Below, in pieces: positions 14,631 to 22,241 of a DNA stretch of 27,574 nucleotides. The notes under the pieces were generated by a model that saw only the letters and a list, made by a program, of their open reading frames with translations, searched no databases and had not been told where the DNA came from. Source of the stretch: Patescibacteria group bacterium (GTDB lineage Bacteria > Patescibacteriota > Microgenomatia > Daviesbacterales > UBA10151); NCBI GenBank assembly GCA_018816815.1, contig JAHIVD010000060.1:1-27574 (forward strand). Direction: 5' to 3'. Both the position numbers and the translations under genes were made by a program. Numbering within the stretch: the first letter of the stretch is position 1; each line of letters begins with the position of its first letter.

Positions 14631-15740
14631 ATGTCATCCTTAAAAGTAGGGATAGTCGGACTTCCTAATGTTGGTAAATCAACTTTATTTAATGCTCTTT
14701 TAAAAAAAAGAGTAGCTTTTTCTGCCAATTTTCCTTTTGCTACAGTTGAACCAAATATTGGGGTGGTCGCTGTGCCGGATGTTCGTCTTTCATTGCTTGC
14801 AGATCTTGTGGTTCGTGAGGAAAAGATGGAAAATCTGCCTCCAATCGTGTCTGCTGTTGTTCAGTTTGTAGATATTGCCGGTTTAGTCAAAGGAGCTTCA
14901 AAAGGAGCAGGACTAGGCAACCAATTTTTATCCCATATCAGAGAAGTAGATGCCATTATAGAAGTGGTAAGAGATTTTGAAGATGAAAATATTATTAGAG
15001 AAGGAAGTGAGAACCCTGATTCAGATATATTAACAGTAGAAACAGAACTTGCTTTGGCAGACCTGCAAGTAATTGAAAAATTAGTTGTGGTGCAAGAGAA
15101 ACAAGCTAAAATTAGCAAGGATGCTTTGGATCAGATAAAATTGGACATTTTAAATAAGGCGAAAAGGGAGTTGGAGAAAGGGGAAATTGGGTCTTTTGAT
15201 TTTGCTCATGTTCTAACAGACGAAAGACTGAAAGATTGGTTTGTGCATTTGCCACTTTTATTCATAAAACCTATTTTATATGTCTATAATGTTTCTGAAG
15301 AAAATTACGGTTTGCAACTTCATGGCGGTGATATTAATGGGAACAAATTAGTAATTTCAGCTAAGTTGGAAGAGGAATTAGCAGATTTATCTGACGAAGA
15401 TCGGTTGGAGTATTTAAAGGAGGTTGGAATAGAGAAAACAGGACTGGAAAGATTGATTGTGAAAGCCTACGATCTTTTAAACTTAATTTCTTTTTTAACT
15501 GCAGGGAAAAAAGAAGTTCGGGCTTGGACTGTAAAAAGTGGAACCAAGGCACCTCAAGCGGCTGGAGTTATCCACAGTGATTTTGAGAAAAATTTTATAA
15601 GAGCACAGGTCATTGAATGCGGAAAATTAATTGAGGCTGGTTCTTACGTTCTTGCAAAGCAGAATGGTTGGGTAAGAACAGAAGGAAGAGATTATGCGGT
15701 CAAAGACGGAGATGTGATTGAATTTTTCGTTAGCAGTTGA
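14631..15740 (+). CDS. ychF: redox-regulated ATPase/GTPase YchF (OLA1 family)
   Basis: 369 residues, standard length. The P-loop GLPNVGKSTLF (10-20), switch II DIAGLVKGASKGAG, the NxxE-type base-recognition motif (YVYNVSEEN) that gives the family its ATP preference, the coiled-coil insert and the C-terminal TGS domain (about 280-369, including HSDFEKNFIRAQVI and VKDGDVIEF) are all present. YchF binds ribosomes and is linked to stress responses. The gene stands before rpsF-ssb-rpsR, which have their own promoter. Confidence 0.96.
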   Translation: MSSLKVGIVGLPNVGKSTLFNALLKKRVAFSANFPFATVEPNIGVVAVPDVRLSLLADLVVREEKMENLPPIVSAVVQFVDIAGLVKGASKGAGLGNQFLSHIREVDAIIEVVRDFEDENIIREGSENPDSDILTVETELALADLQVIEKLVVVQEKQAKISKDALDQIKLDILNKAKRELEKGEIGSFDFAHVLTDERLKDWFVHLPLLFIKPILYVYNVSEENYGLQLHGGDINGNKLVISAKLEEELADLSDEDRLEYLKEVGIEKTGLERLIVKAYDLLNLISFLTAGKKEVRAWTVKSGTKAPQAAGVIHSDFEKNFIRAQVIECGKLIEAGSYVLAKQNGWVRTEGRDYAVKDGDVIEFFVSS

Positions 15741-15761
15741 TTTTTGTTTAACTTGCTAAAC

Positions 15762-15781
15762 TGTTTATGTATGTTTATGTA
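15762..15781 (+). repeat. 10-base tandem duplication
   Basis: TGTTTATGTA at 15762-15771 and again at 15772-15781, between ychF and rpsF. Confidence 0.9.
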
Positions 15782-15823
15782 TATCACTAGTTTTGAATAA
15801 TTTTTTCTTTGGATAACCTTCTA

Positions 15824-15852
15824 TTGAATTATTAATCTTTTCTTAGTACAAT
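15824..15852 (+). promoter_or_regulatory. rpsF-ssb promoter
   Basis: TTGAAT at 15824-15829, a 17-base spacer and TACAAT at 15847-15852, 14 bases before the rpsF ATG. Confidence 0.65.
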
Positions 15853-15866
15853 TACACACAAGAAAT

Positions 15867-16148
15867 ATGAACTCATATTATTTAACATTAGTTTTAAAAC
15901 CGAATTTGGATGAAAAAGAAAGAAAAAGTCTTTTAGATTCCATTATAAAAAAACTAGTAGGCGCTGCTGGTAAAGTTACAAAGGAAGATCTTTGGGGAGT
16001 GCGTTCTTTGGCTTATCCCATTAAAAAGCAAACCTCTGGTTATTATGCTCATTTTGAAATTCAAGTAGACCCAAAAGACGCAAAAGACCTTGACAAAAGC
16101 TTAAAAGTAGAAGAAAATATTTTACGATACCTTTTGGTAAGAGAGTAA
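15867..16148 (+). CDS. rpsF: 30S ribosomal protein bS6
   Basis: 93 residues. Typical bS6 start (MNSYYLTLVLKPNLDEKER), the WGVRSLAYPIKKQTSGYY core and the C-terminal LKVEENILRYLLVRE are all recognisable. bS6 pairs with bS18 in the platform of the small subunit. It heads the conserved rpsF-ssb-rpsR order. Slightly shorter than the E. coli protein because it lacks the acidic tail. Confidence 0.95.
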   Translation: MNSYYLTLVLKPNLDEKERKSLLDSIIKKLVGAAGKVTKEDLWGVRSLAYPIKKQTSGYYAHFEIQVDPKDAKDLDKSLKVEENILRYLLVRE

Positions 16149-16166
16149 ACGAGAGGGTAAATTTAA

Positions 16167-16712
16167 ATGGCAAGCAGATCCTGGAATAGAGTTGAACTAA
16201 TAGGTAATTTAACAAGAGACCCTGAACTTCGATACACCCCTAATGGTGCTGCAGTTGTTACTTTTGGTATGGCTACCAATCGAACTTATGTTACGGAAGG
16301 CGAGCGCAGGGAAGAAGCAGATTTTCATAAATTAATAGCCTGGAATAAGTTGGCAGAGCTTTGTAATCAACTGCTCAAAAAAGGCATGAAGGTATTTATT
16401 TCCGGCAGATTGCAAACTAAGTCTTGGGAAGCACAAGACGGCACCAAAAGACAGAGTACGGAAATTGTGATAGGGGATATGATTATACTGACTCCCAAAA
16501 GTTACGGGGAAAAAGCGGAAGCACCAGAGGGCGAGGAAGCAGGATATTCTAAGATTGAAACAGAAGAACAAAAAAAGAAAGCTACAGTTAAAGACGAAAC
16601 AGAGGATGAAGTTGAACTAACAACTAAGGAAACTAAAGAAACTAAAGAAAAGAAATCTGTTTCAGAAGAAAAAGCTCCACAAGAAGAAGTTGAAGACGAT
16701 CTTCCATTTTAG
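16167..16712 (+). CDS. ssb: single-stranded DNA-binding protein
   Basis: 181 residues. The N-terminal OB fold (about 1-110) begins SWNRVELIGNLTRDPELRYT, with FHKLIAWNKLAELC and the basic G-R-L-Q-T-K-S-W strand that contacts DNA. A charged Glu/Lys/Thr-rich linker follows (about 112-172) and ends in EDDLPF, the acidic tip that recruits repair and replication partners. A purine-rich GAGAGGG about ten bases upstream of the ATG is a Shine-Dalgarno, as expected for an internal operon gene. The linker has an in-frame 9-base repeat (TKE). Confidence 0.95.
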   Translation: MASRSWNRVELIGNLTRDPELRYTPNGAAVVTFGMATNRTYVTEGERREEADFHKLIAWNKLAELCNQLLKKGMKVFISGRLQTKSWEAQDGTKRQSTEIVIGDMIILTPKSYGEKAEAPEGEEAGYSKIETEEQKKKATVKDETEDEVELTTKETKETKEKKSVSEEKAPQEEVEDDLPF

Positions 16713-16784
16713 CTTAACTCCTTTTTTCTCTCCTTAATCTGAATAATATAAAAATAAACACAAGCATTTTTGCAATCAATCACT

Positions 16785-16813
16785 TTACTTCTTGTAACTT
16801 GTTGCGTTATAAT
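16785..16813 (+). promoter_or_regulatory. rpsR promoter
   Basis: TATAAT at 16808-16813 with TTACTT at 16785-16790 (17-base spacer). It lies about 60 bases before the rpsR ATG, so this transcript would have a leader, unlike the other first genes here. TACAAT at 16818-16823 is a possible second -10 box. Confidence 0.5.
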
Positions 16814-16854
16814 CGCATACAATTACATCGCTACGTTTCTTGTAACGTGTTGTG
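16789..16854 (+). repeat. pair of 18-base direct repeats before rpsR
   Basis: TTCTTGTAACTTGTTGCG (16789-16806) and TTCTTGTAACGTGTTGTG (16837-16854) match at 16 of 18 positions and start 48 bases apart. One lies on the promoter and the other in the putative leader, so they could be operator sites, two promoter copies or an RNA-binding site for the S6:S18 pair. Confidence 0.85.
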
Positions 16855-16871
16855 TGTAGATTAAAAATAAT

Positions 16872-17195
16872 ATGACAGAGAAAAAGATTAAAAGAATAAT
16901 TTCTAAACCTACAGTTTCTGTAAAAGAAAAACCTGTAAAAGAAAAAGAAGAAGCAGTAGAACAAACAAAAGAGTTAAAAAAAGACGGCAAGTCTAAAAGA
17001 GTTTGTCTATTTTGTCAAAACAAAACAAATCCTTTATATACTGATATGAATGTTTTGCGTCGTTTTGTAACTGATCGGGCAAAGATAGTGCCAAAAGCAA
17101 AGAGTAATCTTTGTAGCAAGCATCAGCGAATAGTCACTAAACAGATAAAATATGCAAGACATTTGGCTCTTCTTCTTTTTACTCCTAAGATTTGA
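16872..17195 (+). CDS. rpsR: 30S ribosomal protein bS18, zinc-binding form
   Basis: 107 residues. The bS18 domain covers about 42-107 (NVLRRFVTDRAKIVPKAKSN and QIKYARHLALLLFTP). Cys45, Cys48, Cys81 and His84 form a CxxC...CxxH zinc site, the ancestral 'C+' form that many bacteria have lost. The first 40 residues are a Lys/Glu/Val-rich, probably disordered extension not found in short bS18 proteins. It follows ssb but has a separate promoter region with a direct repeat. Confidence 0.95.
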   Translation: MTEKKIKRIISKPTVSVKEKPVKEKEEAVEQTKELKKDGKSKRVCLFCQNKTNPLYTDMNVLRRFVTDRAKIVPKAKSNLCSKHQRIVTKQIKYARHLALLLFTPKI

Positions 17196-17216
17196 GGAAC
17201 ATGGTAAACTAGATCT

Positions 17217-17885
17217 ATGCCCATTGTTCCAATAAGTCTTTTCAACAGCTTTGATGATTTGGATCAAATTTCGATTGAAGCTGTGTCTTCCTGGTTAAAA
17301 CCAACACCTCAATTAATTCAACTAAAAAATTACTTGGCAAATAAAATTTTATATCCTCAAAGCCTTCCTATGACTAAACAAGACATGCAGATAGATTTAG
17401 CTATCCTGCGTGAAGCACTAAAAATGAATGTCTTAAGGGGCGTTCAAAAAACAAACGCTTTGCTTGGTGATAATTCTTTTTTAAATACTACATTGCGGAA
17501 AATCCTAATTCCTTCAAGGTTTCTTGATTTTGTTCCTAATCTCGCTGTTTTAACAACAGTTTTTATAGACGCATTGTTGCTAAATAGAGCAAGGAAGGAT
17601 TGGTTTCAGGATATCTGGACTATAGTTTTGACAGGTAATGATGATGAAATTGTAGGGTCTGTTATTTTGCCGCAATTTGAAGATCAAAAAGCACTGATGA
17701 GTTGTCGATTGCTGGGAAAAAATTATGAGATCCGTCCGGGAAATTTAGCAGTGTTGCCTTGTCTCAAAGACAGATGCGAAATAGGATATAGACTTCACAA
17801 AGGTAAAGTTTTGGGCAAGGAGGCAAATGCGATTGAGATTTATGGTGGGAAACTAGGCTTGGTGATTGACGGGAGGAGTTTATGA
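17217..17885 (+). CDS. orphan C-terminal region of a MutL-like (glutamate mutase L) protein
   Basis: 222 residues. The C-terminal 140 residues look to me like the region that follows the actin-like ATPase domain in glutamate-mutase-L-type proteins of Chloroflexota: an F-V-P-N start, a F-IDALLL helix, a GSVILPQ strand, the YEIRPGNLAVLPC strand pair and the final YGGKLGLVIDGRSL, comparable to a terminal G-LGL-(I/V)-D-x-RGR-PL. This is recalled from memory and untested. The ATP-binding motifs of the parent family are absent, and the N-terminal 80 residues are helical and unassigned. The next gene overlaps by four bases (ATGA) and is the KOW/barrel protein that accompanies MutL-like genes elsewhere. 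TAAACT at 17205-17210 is a weak -10 candidate six bases before the ATG. Confidence 0.55.
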   Translation: MPIVPISLFNSFDDLDQISIEAVSSWLKPTPQLIQLKNYLANKILYPQSLPMTKQDMQIDLAILREALKMNVLRGVQKTNALLGDNSFLNTTLRKILIPSRFLDFVPNLAVLTTVFIDALLLNRARKDWFQDIWTIVLTGNDDEIVGSVILPQFEDQKALMSCRLLGKNYEIRPGNLAVLPCLKDRCEIGYRLHKGKVLGKEANAIEIYGGKLGLVIDGRSL

Positions 17886-19030
17886 GACGCTTTGTACCCA
17901 CCCGTTTGCGGGTTGAGAAAAATATCGTAACGCGGGTTGTAAGAACCTTAGAAGGTAAAGGTGCTCTTACTGCGAGAGTAGGTCAACAAGTTGCACCGGA
18001 TGAAATTATAGGTAGCGGAACTGTTGCTCCGGGATTCCGGATTTTAAATTTGTCTACATTGCTTTCTGTATCTCCTGGAGAGGTTGAGAAATACCTGACA
18101 AGAAAGTTGAATCAGAAGATTTATAGAGGCGAGTTGTTAGCTCTTAAGAAGAGTTGGTTGTCTTTTGGAAAGAAAGTAGTGACTTCTCCAACAGACGGTG
18201 TGTTGGATTTTTTAAATACTAAAACCGGAGAACTAAAAATTGCATTTTTACCCAAGAAAACAAACTTACCGGCAGGAGTTTACGGCATTGTTGAAGATGT
18301 AGATACAGAAAGAGGACGGGTGATAATAAGGACTTTGGTTAGTAGAATCTATGGCATGTTTGGCTCTGGCAGGGTCCGTGACGGGGCTCTGCATATTTTA
18401 GGAAAAAAGGATAGCTTGGTATCCAAAGAAGAAATCCAAGCAAAATATTACAGACAAATACTAGTAGGAGGCAGCTTATTTTTTAAAGATACGATCTCTG
18501 CTTGTATTTCAACAGGGGTTAACGGAATTATTGTGGGCGGGAGCAATTCAGAAGATTACAAGGGCATGGCTGGAGGCAGATTGGTTTTCCCCAGGAAACT
18601 GGATAATGATATAGGTATTGGAGTTGTGATATGTGAAGGTTTTGGTTCGATTCCGATAGGTGATGATATTTTTGAGGTTTTATCTGAATATGAAGGAAAA
18701 TTTGTTTTCATTGACGGGAATAAAGCTATGATTAATCTTCCGTCATTTTCATCAGTCAGCTTAACAACAATAAAGAACACGAAATTACCTCCATTAATTA
18801 ATCAAAAATTAACGCAATTTGCTGGTCATTTAGCGGAAACTCAAGAACTTAAAATTGGATCAAAAGTAAGGATAGTTGGAAATTCCTGCCTTGGGGAACA
18901 AGGTAAAGTTGTATCAATTGATGATTCTTTGAGCCTTTTACCTTCAGGGGCAAAGGATTATCTGGTGACTATTGAAACTAGAAGAAGAAAATTTCAGATG
19001 CCGATTGCGAATTTAGAAATGATAGGGTAA
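17882..19030 (+). CDS. barrel-sandwich and KOW-domain protein of unknown function
   Basis: 382 residues, cytoplasmic, with no signal peptide. Residues about 25-50 (GALTARVGQQVAPDEIIGSG) and 95-125 (VVTSPTDGVLDF) have the turn-rich pattern of a lipoyl/RnfC-type barrel-sandwich hybrid, but no lysine in a lipoyl motif is seen. The middle (about 200-290) is an alpha/beta part with repeated GG motifs (LVGGSLFF, IIVGGSNSED). The C-terminus (about 323-382) is a KOW-like SH3 barrel (GSKVRIVGNSCLGEQGKVVSID). SD GGAGG lies just before the ATG, which overlaps the previous stop (ATGA). Its invariable partner is the preceding gene; activity unknown. Confidence 0.6.
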   Translation: MRRFVPTRLRVEKNIVTRVVRTLEGKGALTARVGQQVAPDEIIGSGTVAPGFRILNLSTLLSVSPGEVEKYLTRKLNQKIYRGELLALKKSWLSFGKKVVTSPTDGVLDFLNTKTGELKIAFLPKKTNLPAGVYGIVEDVDTERGRVIIRTLVSRIYGMFGSGRVRDGALHILGKKDSLVSKEEIQAKYYRQILVGGSLFFKDTISACISTGVNGIIVGGSNSEDYKGMAGGRLVFPRKLDNDIGIGVVICEGFGSIPIGDDIFEVLSEYEGKFVFIDGNKAMINLPSFSSVSLTTIKNTKLPPLINQKLTQFAGHLAETQELKIGSKVRIVGNSCLGEQGKVVSIDDSLSLLPSGAKDYLVTIETRRRKFQMPIANLEMIG

Positions 19031-19054
19031 AGTTTACGGATTAGAAATATCTAT

Positions 19055-20275
19055 ATGAGAGATTTCCTTAAAACTTTAGATATAAAAATAGTTTTGATTG
19101 TTGTCTTGGCTTTTTTGCTGGGTTGGCAATTGGGTCACCGTGATGTGCAATTTAAGCTTGCAACTTACCGGCCGACACTTTCTATAATCAATAAAGAACC
19201 TCCTAAAAATATTAACATTGATTTTAAACTATTTTGGGATACATGGGATCTTTTATCCCGTACTTATTTTGACAAAAAAACGATAGATCCTAATAAATTG
19301 TTTTACGGCGCTATTTCAGGAATGGTTTCCTCTTTGGGGGATCCTTATACGGTTTTTTTGGCGCCTGATCAACAAAGATTTTCCAAAGAAGAATTAAATG
19401 GTAGCTTTAGCGGGGTAGGTATTCAACTGGGTTTTAACAAAGAAAAAAGATTGGTGGTAGTTGCTCCGCTTGATGGTACACCAGCAAAGCAAGCAGGTAT
19501 TGAGTCTGGAGACGTAATTGTTAAAATCGATGATAAAGACACAACTGGGATAAGTCTGCCGGAAGCTGTAAATTTAATACGGGGATTAAAAGGAACAAAG
19601 GTTGCTTTAACAGTTTTCCGCGAAGGAGAAGCTGATTTTAGAGATTTTCCCATAAGCAGAGACACTATAGTTGTAAAGAGTGTAGTTGTAACATATAAAG
19701 AGATTAAATCTGGAAAGAAAGTAGCAATTATTAAATTGTCCCGTTTTGGAGAAAAAACTGAAGATGAGTGGAACTTTGCAGTTGCAGAAATACTCTCTGC
19801 CAAACCACAGGCAATCATCTTAGACATCCGGAATAACCCAGGCGGATTTTTGGATGGAGCAGTTTTCATAGCTTCCGAGTTTTTAGAAGGGGGAAGTGTT
19901 GTTGCGCAGGAGGATAGTGAAGGAGTTAAAACGCTTTTTAAAGTTTCAAAAATAGGAAAACTTACAAAAATACCACTTGTGGTTTTGATAAATAAAGGTT
20001 CGGCATCTGCTTCGGAAATCGTAGCAGGTGCACTTCAAGATAGAGACCGGGCTAAGCTGGTCGGGGAAAAATCATTTGGTAAAGGAACTATCCAAAATGC
20101 TGAGGATCTTCCAGGAGGAGCAGGTATTCATATTACTGTAGCAAAATGGTTAACACCAAGCAGTAGATGGGTTAATGATAGTCTTGGACTGGATCCTGAT
20201 GTTAAAATTGAAGGAGACTACGAAGATGTGACTAAAGATCCGCAGATTGATAAGGCTTTGGAGATGTTGGAGTAG
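19055..20275 (+). CDS. ctpA: S41-family C-terminal processing peptidase, CtpA-like
   Basis: 406 residues: an N-terminal signal anchor (about 9-28), a helical region, a PDZ domain (about 110-200, GVGIQLGF, VVVAPLDGTPAKQAGIESGD) and the S41 protease domain. The catalytic Ser318 in GSASASE and Lys343 in GEKSFGKG are 25 residues apart, as in known tail-specific proteases; LDIRNNPGGFLDGA supports the oxyanion site. It acts outside the membrane, trimming C-termini or degrading misfolded secreted proteins. It lies 24 bases after the KOW gene and directly before an inactive HtrA-like gene, so the two PDZ proteins may work together. Confidence 0.93.
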   Translation: MRDFLKTLDIKIVLIVVLAFLLGWQLGHRDVQFKLATYRPTLSIINKEPPKNINIDFKLFWDTWDLLSRTYFDKKTIDPNKLFYGAISGMVSSLGDPYTVFLAPDQQRFSKEELNGSFSGVGIQLGFNKEKRLVVVAPLDGTPAKQAGIESGDVIVKIDDKDTTGISLPEAVNLIRGLKGTKVALTVFREGEADFRDFPISRDTIVVKSVVVTYKEIKSGKKVAIIKLSRFGEKTEDEWNFAVAEILSAKPQAIILDIRNNPGGFLDGAVFIASEFLEGGSVVAQEDSEGVKTLFKVSKIGKLTKIPLVVLINKGSASASEIVAGALQDRDRAKLVGEKSFGKGTIQNAEDLPGGAGIHITVAKWLTPSSRWVNDSLGLDPDVKIEGDYEDVTKDPQIDKALEMLE

Positions 20276-20331
20276 ATTGTTTTTGTTTCTATTGTTGGTA
20301 AAGAAAGTTATCTTGCGTGCAAAAAAAGGAA

Positions 20332-20348
20332 AGGAGATGTGATTCTAA
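20332..20348 (+). promoter_or_regulatory. Shine-Dalgarno that decides a TTG start
   Basis: AAAGGAGATG lies 10-14 bases before TTG 20349. An in-frame TGA at 20340 prevents an earlier start, and the next ATG would cut off the membrane anchor. Confidence 0.7.
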
Positions 20349-21371
20349 TTGGATCAATTAAAATTGCCTAAATTAACTATTAAGACTTTAGTTATAGCTG
20401 TATTTTTGGGAGTGATTTCTGCGGTGATTGTTTATCAGGCTCAAATTAATGGCTTGATGCCAATTGTAAGCAAAAAAACTGTAAAACCTGAAAGTCTAAA
20501 AATTCAAAATCTTATTCAAGAAGAAAATGCAGTGATTTCTGTTGTTGAAAAATCCTCACCATCCATTGTCTCAATTAGTTTGGCAGGAACAGAAAGCGAT
20601 AATGTAAAAACCGGAACAGGATTTGTAGTAGATAGTAGTGGGGTTATTATTACCAGTAAAAATATTGTTTCAGATTTCAGGCAGTATGTTGTTGAAACAA
20701 AAGACGGACAAAAATTTGAAGTGAGAAATATCTATAAGGATCCGAATTTTGATTTAAGTTTACTGATTGTTAATGCAAATAACCTAAAAGCATTGGATCT
20801 AGGTGATTCATCGGAACTAAAGCTTGGGCAAACAATTATTGCCATGGGACAGAAAGAACAAGCAATTAATGTTACAGTTGGTGTAGTTTCCAGTTTAAAT
20901 AGTCTGATTCAAACTGATACTTTGATTGATTCTGATAACTTGGGAGGTCCACTACTTTCTTTAGCAGGACAAGTAGTTGGAGTAAATTTGGAACGAGTCG
21001 GATCTAATAATTTAAGTTCTGCAATTCCTATTAATTCCGTAAAACAATTGATTGCATCAATAAATAAAGGGTTTTTAAAGCCTTTCCTTGGACTAACATA
21101 CAAATTCATTTCAAAAGATATTGCTGTTTTAAGCGGAGATCCTCCAGGTGCGTTTATCCAGGCAGTTTCCGAAAATGGACCAGCTGATAAGGTAGGTATT
21201 AAAGCTGGGGATATTATTGTTAAAATTAACGGAAACCCTGTTGACGGGGAAAGCGTAGTTTCTGATGATATCATGAAGGGAAAGATTGGTCAGCAAATCG
21301 AACTAACGGTTTTAAGGAACGGGAAGGAATTAATTGTTAAGGCAGTCTTAGAGTCCGCGTTTAATCAGTAA
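20349..21371 (+). CDS. catalytically dead HtrA/DegP-like protein with PDZ domain
   Basis: 340 residues: an N-terminal signal anchor (about 13-30), a chymotrypsin-fold domain (about 55-235) and one PDZ domain (about 245-335, GLTYKFI, GPADKVGIKAGDIIVKING). The fold and sequence are HtrA-type, with GTGFVVDSSGVIITS and PILGDS-like LGDSSELKLGQ, but the triad is broken: the catalytic His is Asn105 (TSKNIV instead of TNNHVV), Asp135 is kept (NFDLSLL) and the serine of GNSGGPL is Leu198 (DNLGGPL). It therefore cannot cut peptides by the normal mechanism and may be a chaperone, adaptor or regulator. TTG start with AGGAG; directly after ctpA. It overlaps the convergent prmC by 24 bases. Confidence 0.88.
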   Translation: MDQLKLPKLTIKTLVIAVFLGVISAVIVYQAQINGLMPIVSKKTVKPESLKIQNLIQEENAVISVVEKSSPSIVSISLAGTESDNVKTGTGFVVDSSGVIITSKNIVSDFRQYVVETKDGQKFEVRNIYKDPNFDLSLLIVNANNLKALDLGDSSELKLGQTIIAMGQKEQAINVTVGVVSSLNSLIQTDTLIDSDNLGGPLLSLAGQVVGVNLERVGSNNLSSAIPINSVKQLIASINKGFLKPFLGLTYKFISKDIAVLSGDPPGAFIQAVSENGPADKVGIKAGDIIVKINGNPVDGESVVSDDIMKGKIGQQIELTVLRNGKELIVKAVLESAFNQ

Positions 21372-22241
21372 TATTCTTTGTTTGTGGGTCAGATCATTTT
21401 TGGTTTCAATTTGAAAGTCAGGAAAATAATTTTGAGATTCATTTATTGCCAGCTCGCCGTGAGTATAGTCAATTTCTCCGATGATTAGTTTTGTCTGCCA
21501 GGATTTTTCTTTGATTTGACTAAATAATTTTCTATAAAGATCAAAGCCATCCTTGCCGCCGTCTAAAGCAATGTGCGGCTCGAAATCCTTCACAGACGGG
21601 TCAAGGTAGGGAATTCGTCCAGTTGGGATATATGGTAAATTTGTAACTATGATTAAAGTATAGTTTAAGTCAGAAAGGTCTAAGTTAGAAAGCAAATTAC
21701 TTTGGACAAATTCTATTTTATCCTCAACTTTATGCAGTTTGGCATTTTGCTTGGCAATTTTTAGAGCTTTTTTAGAAATATCCGAGGCTATAATTTTCAC
21801 ATCCGGGAGTCTTTGGTTCTGAGAGACTGACCCTTTAGGCTCAGATTTATTATTAGGTTGATTATTAGGCTCACTATCAAGTTCAATATCAAGCTCATTA
21901 TCAAGTCTATTATCATATGGGTGTGATAAATTCTTGGCTAGAGAAATAGCAATATTTCCGGAGCCGGTTCCAATATCAAGAATAATAATAGGACTTAAGT
22001 TTTTGGCTTTGTTATTATTTACTTTGTTATTACTTAATTGTTTGTTACTGCTTAATTTATTGTTACTTTTTTTTGAAGAGTTACAGTTTCTAGACTGCGG
22101 TTGGGAAATAAATTGCAAGACTTCATCTACAAGAAGTTCTGTTTCCGGGCGTGGGATTAAAGTATCAGGTGTGACCTTGAATCGAAGTTTATAAAACTCA
22201 ACCCAGCCTTTAGTGTATTGATAGGGCTTTGATGATACCAT
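21348..22241 (-). CDS. prmC: peptide chain release factor N5-glutamine methyltransferase, N-terminally reduced
   Basis: 297 residues. Opens directly with KGWVEFYKLRFKVTPDTLIP-type sequence, so the helical RF-binding N-terminal domain (about 70-80 residues) is missing. The SAM motif LDIGTGSGNIAISLAK and the catalytic tetrad region are present, but as N-L-P-Y (TNLPYIP) in place of N-P-P-Y. Two long hydrophilic Asn/Lys/Ser-rich inserts interrupt the core, at about residues 47-82 and 105-146, and their DNA contains degenerate 12-base repeats. The start at ATG 22241 overlaps prfA by 32 bases and has AAGGAAA about eight bases upstream, which supports the short form. PrmC methylates the GGQ glutamine of RF1 and RF2; its substrate RF1 is encoded immediately upstream. 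Confidence 0.9.
   Translation of the reverse strand: MVSSKPYQYTKGWVEFYKLRFKVTPDTLIPRPETELLVDEVLQFISQPQSRNCNSSKKSNNKLSSNKQLSNNKVNNNKAKNLSPIIILDIGTGSGNIAISLAKNLSHPYDNRLDNELDIELDSEPNNQPNNKSEPKGSVSQNQRLPDVKIIASDISKKALKIAKQNAKLHKVEDKIEFVQSNLLSNLDLSDLNYTLIIVTNLPYIPTGRIPYLDPSVKDFEPHIALDGGKDGFDLYRKLFSQIKEKSWQTKLIIGEIDYTHGELAINESQNYFPDFQIETKNDLTHKQRILLIKRGL
21839..22083 (-). repeat. low-complexity repeat inserts within prmC
   Basis: Two AT-rich stretches, about 21839-21925 and 22010-22083, of degenerate 12-base units (forms of TTATCAAGTCTA and TTATTACTTTG). They encode the Asn/Asp/Glu- and Asn/Ser/Lys-rich inserts. Confidence 0.75.
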
